Shown here one piece after another: positions 5,641 through 9,443 of a stretch of 9,443 nt of DNA. The DNA comes from Eubacteriales bacterium (GTDB taxonomy: Bacteria > Bacillota_A > Clostridia > Christensenellales > Aristaeellaceae): the NCBI GenBank assembly GCA_029974855.1, contig JARKQO010000170.1:1-9443 (forward strand), given 5' to 3'. The position numbers were made by a program, and so were the translations under genes. The number at the start of each line of letters is the position of its first letter. The first letter of the stretch is position 1. Below the pieces are notes generated by a model. It was given only the letters and a program-made list of their open reading frames with translations, was not told the origin of the DNA and ran no database searches.

Positions 5641-6447
5641 ATGGAATGGATTGAGCAGCTGTTTGGAACAAAAAAGCCGATTATCGCGATGTGCCATCTG
5701 CAGCCCATGCCCGGTGATCCTTATTACGATAAAGCAGGCGGAATGAGCAAGGTGGTGGACATGGCCCATCAGGAGTTCGCGGCCCTCCAGGAGGGCGGCG
5801 TGGACGCGGTGATGTTCTCCAACGAGTTCAGCATGCCCTATCTGAAAAAGGTGAACCCCGAGACCACGGCCTCCATGGCCCGGGTCATTGGCGAATTGAT
5901 GTCCTCCATCAAGATTCCCTTCGGCGTCAACGTGCTGTGGGATCCCTTCGCATCCTTGGACCTGGCCGCCGCCACCGGGGCCAAGTTCATCCGGGAGATC
6001 ATGAGCGGCGTGTACGCCAGCGACTTTGGCCTGTGGGACACCAACACCGGCGAAATCGCCCGCCACCGGGCCCGCCTGGGGCTGGAGGATTGCAAGCTGA
6101 TGTTCAACATCGTGCCCGAGGCCGCCAAGTACCTGGTAGACCGGGATGTGGCCGACATTGCCAGAACCACCGTGTTCAACAACCAGCCGGAGATTGTGTG
6201 CGTCAGCGGCATGACGGCGGGGGTGGGAGCGGACATGGGCGTGCTGGCCCGGGTGAAGGCCGCCATCCCCGACAGCGCGGTATTTGCCAACACCGGCTGC
6301 AAGGTGAACACCATCGAGGAGATCTTCCACACCGCCGACGGCGCCGTGGTGGGTACCACCTTCAAGAAGGACGGCACGTTTGAAAACAAGGTGGAAAAGG
6401 CCCGGGTGGTGGAGTTCATGGAGAAAGTGCGCTCTATCCGCCGGTAA
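5641..6447 (+). CDS. BtpA/SgcQ-family TIM-barrel protein
   Basis: A 268-aa protein of the BtpA family, named for a cyanobacterial factor needed for photosystem I stability and including E. coli SgcQ from a sugar-utilisation-like cluster. The biochemical activity of the family is not established to my knowledge. Family hallmarks are visible: 'LFGTKKPIIAMCHLQPMPGDP' region (7-27), 'GGVDAVMFSNEF' (52-63), 'GVNVLWDP' (95-102), 'FIREIMSGVYASDFG' (116-130) followed by 'GEIARHR', 'VSGMTAGVGAD' (188-198), and the phosphate-site-like 'VVGTTFKKDG' (236-245). The alternating strand-helix pattern and late Gly-rich loops fit a phosphate-binding TIM barrel. It is the first gene after the rightward promoter and is followed by a strong hairpin, so it may be made in excess of the downstream genes. 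In a non-photosynthetic sugar-type locus a metabolic role (aldolase- or lyase-like) is more plausible than a photosystem role; this is inference. Confidence 0.88.
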   Translation: MEWIEQLFGTKKPIIAMCHLQPMPGDPYYDKAGGMSKVVDMAHQEFAALQEGGVDAVMFSNEFSMPYLKKVNPETTASMARVIGELMSSIKIPFGVNVLWDPFASLDLAAATGAKFIREIMSGVYASDFGLWDTNTGEIARHRARLGLEDCKLMFNIVPEAAKYLVDRDVADIARTTVFNNQPEIVCVSGMTAGVGADMGVLARVKAAIPDSAVFANTGCKVNTIEEIFHTADGAVVGTTFKKDGTFENKVEKARVVEFMEKVRSIRR

Positions 6448-6454
6448 CATATCT

Positions 6455-6470
6455 CCCGGCCAGGGCCGGG
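6455..6470 (+). other. Small GC hairpin after the BtpA-family gene
   Basis: CCCGGCC-AG-GGCCGGG, a perfect 7-bp inverted repeat 8 nt after the stop codon, without a T-run. It directly precedes the longer hairpin at 6477-6504. Confidence 0.4.
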
Positions 6471-6476
6471 CAACAA

Positions 6477-6512
6477 GCCGCGATTCCCCTGGGGGAATCG
6501 CGGCGCGCTTTT
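6477..6512 (+). terminator. Hairpin terminator or attenuator between the BtpA-family gene and the regulator
   Basis: GCCGCGATTCCCC and GGGGAATCGCGGC form a perfect 13-bp inverted repeat (6477-6489 and 6492-6504), effectively a 12-bp stem with a CTGG loop. GCGC and then only four T follow, so termination is probably incomplete. No promoter is evident between it and the regulator, so the downstream genes likely depend on read-through. Confidence 0.65.
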
Positions 6513-6563
6513 ATGACAAAAGAGCCCAAAAGACTGGGCGGGATGGGGCAGGGGGCGGAAAAT

Positions 6564-7358
6564 TTGTTTCGGATTGAACGGCAGGAAAAGGTACTCCACT
6601 ACATCAACGAAAAGCAAACCGTGAAAACCCAGGAGTTGGCCGAGGTGTTCCACACCTCCCTGGTGACCATTCGCAACGATATCAACGAGCTGGCCACCCG
6701 GGGCCTGGTGATCAAAACCCATGGGGGCGCCGTGTGCCGCCAGCACAGCCCCAACATCGAAATCCCCTCTGTCATTCACTTCCAGGAGAATATCGAGAGC
6801 AAGCAAGCCATCGCTTCGCTGGCCGCCGACATGATCGCCGACGGGGATGTGATTATGCTGGACGCGGGCTCCACCACCTATGAGATCGTCGGGCGCATCA
6901 AGGCCAAGGGCGTTACCGCCATTACCAACGACCTCAAGATCGGCACCACCTTGGCCGAGCGGGGCGATATCTCGCTGATCATGACCGGGGGCTCTTTGCT
7001 GCCCAGCGTGTACACCTTGGTGGGCACCGAGGCCATCGATTTCATCAACTGCATCAAGGTGAAAAAGCTGTTTCTGGGCTGCGACGCCATTGACTTCACC
7101 TGGGGCATCTCCAACCGTACCATCGAGGAGGTGCATGTGAAAAGCGCCATGATCCAGGCCGCCCACGAGGTCATCGCCGTGGCGGATTGCTCCAAGTTCA
7201 ACCGCCAGGTGTTTGCCCGGCTCTGCGGGCTGGAGCAGATCAATACCTTGATTACGGACCGCATCGACAACGAGGCCCGGGAGAAGCTGGAGAGCCTTGG
7301 GGTGCATGTGCTCACCGCAAGCCCGGCGCGCCAGAGAAGGGGAGTGCATCAGGAATGA
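6564..7358 (+). CDS. DeoR-family transcriptional regulator
   Basis: Sugar-type repressor of the DeoR family, 264 aa from the start chosen here. An N-terminal winged helix-turn-helix spans about 1-55: 'IERQEKVLHYINEKQTVKTQELAEVF', then the recognition helix 'TSLVTIRNDINELATRGLV' and the typical 'KTHGGAV'. The C-terminal effector domain carries the phosphosugar-site motifs 'LDAGSTTYEI' (99-108), 'TND' (121-123), 'TGGSLLPSVYTLVG' (141-154), 'LGCDAID' (171-177) and 'VADCSKFNR' (206-214, where DSSK is usual). Start: TTG at 6564 has AGGGGG 8 nt upstream and gives the classic short lead into 'IERQ'. ATGs at 6513 and 6543 are in frame, but the first lies on the T-run of the hairpin and neither has a good ribosome site. 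It likely controls the divergent control region in response to a phosphorylated pathway intermediate. Its stop overlaps the next start (ATGA). Confidence 0.9.
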   Translation: MFRIERQEKVLHYINEKQTVKTQELAEVFHTSLVTIRNDINELATRGLVIKTHGGAVCRQHSPNIEIPSVIHFQENIESKQAIASLAADMIADGDVIMLDAGSTTYEIVGRIKAKGVTAITNDLKIGTTLAERGDISLIMTGGSLLPSVYTLVGTEAIDFINCIKVKKLFLGCDAIDFTWGISNRTIEEVHVKSAMIQAAHEVIAVADCSKFNRQVFARLCGLEQINTLITDRIDNEAREKLESLGVHVLTASPARQRRGVHQE

Positions 7359-8389
7359 AAACCCACCGCATTGGCCTCATCGGCTGCGGCATGATCAGCA
7401 AGAGCCACATCGCCGCCATCAAAACCCTGGAGAACGCGGCCTTGGCAGCTGTGTGCGATATCGTCCCTGAAAAGGCCCGGGCCGCCTCCCAGGCGGCGGG
7501 CTGCCCGGCGTTTCCAGACGCCCGGGCCATGCTGGAGGCCGTGCCGGAGTTGGACGTGTGCCTCATCGCCACGCCCACCTACACCCACGCGGACCTGGTG
7601 ACGCTGTGCGCGGAATACGGCAAGGCCGTGCTGTGCGAGAAGCCCATCGCCATGACCGCCGCCGACGCGGCCAGAGTGCGGGAGGCGGTGGCCAAAGCCG
7701 GGGTGCCTTACATGACGGCCATGGTGGTGCGCTTTTGGACCGGCTACGTCACTTTGAAGGAGATGATGGACGCGGGGGAGTTCGGGGAGATCTACATGAG
7801 CTACTTCTCCCGCTGCAGCGAGCCCCAGCGCTGGGATAACGACTGGCTGTACGACCCGGTGCTGGGGGGCGGAGCCATGTACGATATGCTGGTGCATGAC
7901 GTGGACTTCATGAACTCCCTCTTCGGCCCCGCCAAGAGCGTGTACGCTTTGGCCTCCAAGGATGAAAGCGGCTGTTACCAGAACGTCTTCGCCTCCATTG
8001 AGTATCAGGGCGGGGCCCGGGGCGTGGCGGAAACCAGCTTCACCATGCGGGGCGGATATCCCTTCACCATGTACGCCAAGGTGATGGGCAGCAAGGCCAC
8101 GGCGGAGCTGCGCTACCAGGCGGGATATTCCATCAACGACCGGGACGGGGCCCGGTGCGAGCTGAACGTCTGGAAGGACGGGCAGGAGCCCAGGCATACC
8201 AAGCCGGAGCAGTACAACGCCTACGTCAAGGAGATCGCCTATTTCCTGCGCTGCGTGGACGCGGGGGTGGAGCCCCGGGTGGTGACGGTTCAGGACAGCA
8301 TGGAGGTCATGCATGTGATCAACGCTTTGGAGGCCTCGGCCAAGTTGGGGCGGACCATTGAGCTGGACCGGTTTGAAGGCAGGCTGTAA
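7355..8389 (+). CDS. Gfo/Idh/MocA-family NAD(P)-dependent oxidoreductase
   Basis: Cytoplasmic dehydrogenase, 344 aa, the family's usual length. The N-terminal Rossmann fold begins 'RIGLIGCGMISKSH' (5-18), with the GxxGxG turn at G7, G10 and G12, followed by 'VCDIVPEKA' at the end of the second strand. 'IATPTYTHADL' (71-81) and the family-defining 'CEKPIAMT' (EKP at 95-97) are present. The catalytic-domain motif 'GGGAMYDMLVHDVD' (171-184) supplies D177 and H181. Relatives oxidise or epimerise sugars, inositols and sugar derivatives at a carbon bearing a hydroxyl group. The start is the ATG that overlaps the regulator's TGA by four bases; upstream in-frame starts would lie inside the regulator gene. 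The tight coupling supports a catabolic step under that regulator. The substrate is unknown. Confidence 0.92.
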   Translation: MKTHRIGLIGCGMISKSHIAAIKTLENAALAAVCDIVPEKARAASQAAGCPAFPDARAMLEAVPELDVCLIATPTYTHADLVTLCAEYGKAVLCEKPIAMTAADAARVREAVAKAGVPYMTAMVVRFWTGYVTLKEMMDAGEFGEIYMSYFSRCSEPQRWDNDWLYDPVLGGGAMYDMLVHDVDFMNSLFGPAKSVYALASKDESGCYQNVFASIEYQGGARGVAETSFTMRGGYPFTMYAKVMGSKATAELRYQAGYSINDRDGARCELNVWKDGQEPRHTKPEQYNAYVKEIAYFLRCVDAGVEPRVVTVQDSMEVMHVINALEASAKLGRTIELDRFEGRL

Positions 8390-8422
8390 CCCCAAAATCA
8401 TAATAAGCTGGGAGGGCAGCAT

Positions 8423-9079
8423 ATGAAGAATATTCTGGTTTTCGGCGATTCCAACACCTGGGGGTATGACGTCACCGCCTACCGCCCCCAGTTGGACACT
8501 GCCCAGCGCATGAGCCGGGAGGAACGGTGGCCGGGCCGGGTGCAAAGCCTGCTGGGCGGCGAGTACCATATCATCGAGAACGCCCTGAACGCCCGCACCA
8601 ATCTGATGGAGGACCCCTACTTTCCCAACCGCTTGGGGCTCAAGAGCCTCCAGGTGGCCCTGGACGCCAACGCGCCCCTGGATTTGGTGGTGATCCAAAT
8701 GGGCTGCAACGAGCTGAAGCATATGTTTAACCTGACGGCGGGGATGATCGCCTTTGGGGTGGAGAAGCTGGTGCGGGAGTGCCAGACCTCCTATTACGGC
8801 TATCCTGTGCCCCAGGTGCTGGTGATTGCGCCCGCGCCCACCCATCCGGATATCGGCAACATGATGTATGGCTTTAGCTTCGGCCCGGAGGCCTATGCCA
8901 AGAGCTGCCAGTTCGGCGAGCTCTACGGGGACTTGGCCCGGCGCACTGGCAGCGGCTTTTTGGACTGCGCCCCGCTGCATTTTGAGTTGAACACCATGGA
9001 CGGCTTGCACTACTCCAAGGCCGATCACGCCAAGCTGGCTCCTTTGGTGGCCGGGAAGATCAAGGAAATGTTGGGGTAA
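8423..9079 (+). CDS. SGNH/GDSL-family hydrolase, cytosolic, with altered motif II and III
   Basis: Esterase-like hydrolase, 218 aa, close to the size of arylesterase-type SGNH enzymes. Block I 'VFGDSNTWG' (6-14) supplies nucleophile S10. Block V 'DGLHYSKADHAKLA' (193-206) supplies D193 and H196. Block III is 'MGCNELK' (93-99), with N96 kept but Glu where GxND is usual. Block II reads 'ENALNARTN' (52-60) where relatives have a form like EEGLNGRTT, so two glycines are alanines. No signal peptide is present, so it acts inside the cell, perhaps removing an acyl group from an imported or pathway compound. The ATG follows GGGAGG, 33 bp after the oxidoreductase gene, and a terminator lies after its stop, making it the last gene of the operon. 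The catalytic triad looks complete; the substrate is unknown. Confidence 0.87.
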   Translation: MKNILVFGDSNTWGYDVTAYRPQLDTAQRMSREERWPGRVQSLLGGEYHIIENALNARTNLMEDPYFPNRLGLKSLQVALDANAPLDLVVIQMGCNELKHMFNLTAGMIAFGVEKLVRECQTSYYGYPVPQVLVIAPAPTHPDIGNMMYGFSFGPEAYAKSCQFGELYGDLARRTGSGFLDCAPLHFELNTMDGLHYSKADHAKLAPLVAGKIKEMLG

Positions 9080-9107
9080 GGGAAAGAAAAGCAAAGGAAA
9101 GAACAGG

Positions 9108-9159
9108 AAGGGCCCCGGGGGAGAGCTGGCAGCTCGGCTGCTCCTCCCGGAGCCCTTTG
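9108..9159 (+). terminator. Intrinsic terminator of the rightward operon
   Basis: AAGGGC, then CCGGG and GGAG (9108-9123), pair with CTCC, CCCGG and GCCCTT (9141-9157), with one mismatch and one bulged T. A short T-run (TTTGT) follows. The loop itself contains GAGCTG-G-CAGCTC. It lies 28 nt after the hydrolase stop codon and separates it from the dehydrogenase gene, which has its own predicted promoter. Confidence 0.75.
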
Positions 9160-9204
9160 TATGTACGCCCGGCCTAGCCTGCCCTGGCACACCCCAAGGT
9201 TTTG

Positions 9205-9213
9205 TGCTATGCT
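9205..9213 (+). promoter_or_regulatory. Extended -10 promoter ahead of the short-chain dehydrogenase
   Basis: TGCTATGCT (TGn plus TATGCT) closely matches the TGCTATGAT of the promoter at 5593-5601. The hexamer 17 bp upstream (TGGCAC) is a poor -35, so activity would rely on the extended -10. It is flanked by an inverted repeat CCCTGGC (9182-9188) and GCCAGGG (9217-9223), with an inner GCACA/TGTGC (9187-9191, 9203-9207), a possible operator. Confidence 0.45.
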
Positions 9214-9233
9214 ACAGCCAGGGAGATGAGAGT

Positions 9234-9443
9234 ATGCTCTTTGCCAACAAGGTGGCCATTGTCACAGGGGGAGCCCGGGGCATCGGCAGGACCATCGTCG
9301 GTGAATTCCGAAACAACGGCGCTGCCGTATGCGTCATCGACAAGCTGGAAAATGAATACTACCAGGGGGATTTGGCCCGGCAGGAGGTACTGGAGGATTT
9401 TGCCCAAAGGGTGGTGGGCGATAACGGCCATGAGGACTATGTG
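9234..9443 (+). CDS. Short-chain dehydrogenase/reductase (SDR), 5' part only
   Basis: The first 70 codons of an SDR oxidoreductase; the frame stays open to the window end. The N-terminus 'NKVAIVTGGARGIGRTIV' (5-22) carries the classical cofactor motif TGGARGIG (11-18). The second strand 'AAVCVID' ends in D36, an acidic residue that usually favours NAD(H) over NADP(H). A shortened 'GDLARQEVLEDF' follows, where the third strand normally brings an Asp. The ATG has AGGGAG 8 nt upstream. The catalytic Ser-Tyr-Lys lies beyond the window. It follows the operon's terminator and has a predicted promoter, so it starts a separate unit, though it may serve the same pathway as a sugar or polyol dehydrogenase. 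Confidence 0.88.
   Translation, partial: MLFANKVAIVTGGARGIGRTIVGEFRNNGAAVCVIDKLENEYYQGDLARQEVLEDFAQRVVGDNGHEDYV

Noticed and set aside
5838..7349. 503-codon open frame on the - strand
   Set aside because: Antisense shadow of the BtpA-family and DeoR genes, crossing the terminator hairpin; no recognisable domain.
7349..9190. 613-codon open frame on the - strand
   Set aside because: Antisense shadow of the oxidoreductase and hydrolase genes, and it runs through the terminator; composition is low complexity.
9185..9199. TGGCAC at 9185 as a sigma-54 promoter
   Set aside because: The required TTGC at the -12 position is AAGG here, so the element is incomplete.

Overview
The window suggests a GC-rich, Gram-positive-type bacterium, most likely a member of the Clostridia. 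The reasons are strong AAGGAGG-like ribosome sites, frequent TTG starts, sigma-A-type promoters with extended -10 boxes, and a signal peptide rich in Leu, Ala and Val. Coding DNA is GC-rich throughout and only the central control region is AT-rich. The lineage is an inference from these traits; no marker gene is present.

Layout: two gene blocks point away from a 372-bp control region at 5269-5640. The leftward block (5268 down to 28) reads: TIM-barrel sugar isomerase/epimerase, ATPase 1, permease 1, ATPase 2, permease 2, secreted substrate-binding protein. Gaps are 24, -4, 6, 15 and 55 bp, so it is one operon. The rightward block (5641 to 9079) reads: BtpA/SgcQ-family TIM-barrel protein, a strong hairpin, DeoR-family regulator, Gfo/Idh/MocA oxidoreductase, SGNH hydrolase, then a terminator at 9108-9159. 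A third unit begins at 9234 with a short-chain dehydrogenase that runs off the window.

How it fits together: this looks like an uptake-and-catabolism locus. A NitT/TauT-type ABC importer brings in a small solute. An isomerase/epimerase, two NAD(P)-type dehydrogenases, a cytosolic esterase-like hydrolase and a BtpA barrel would process it. A DeoR regulator with a phosphosugar-type effector domain would sense a phosphorylated intermediate. The substrate cannot be read from the sequence, and no sugar kinase lies in the window.

Most notable: the importer carries two tandem ATPase-permease pairs for one binding protein, and the two ATPases are complementarily degenerate. ATPase 1 has Gln for the catalytic Glu and Asn for the switch His but keeps a canonical LSGGMKQR signature. 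ATPase 2 keeps Glu and His but has a drifted VSGGALQR signature. A heterodimer would have one canonical and one dead ATP site, which is well known in exporters but unusual for this importer class. The control region holds three GAAAYGAAA-like repeats phased at exactly 11 bp, and two divergent promoters that share 15 of 18 bases from the -35 box into the spacer.
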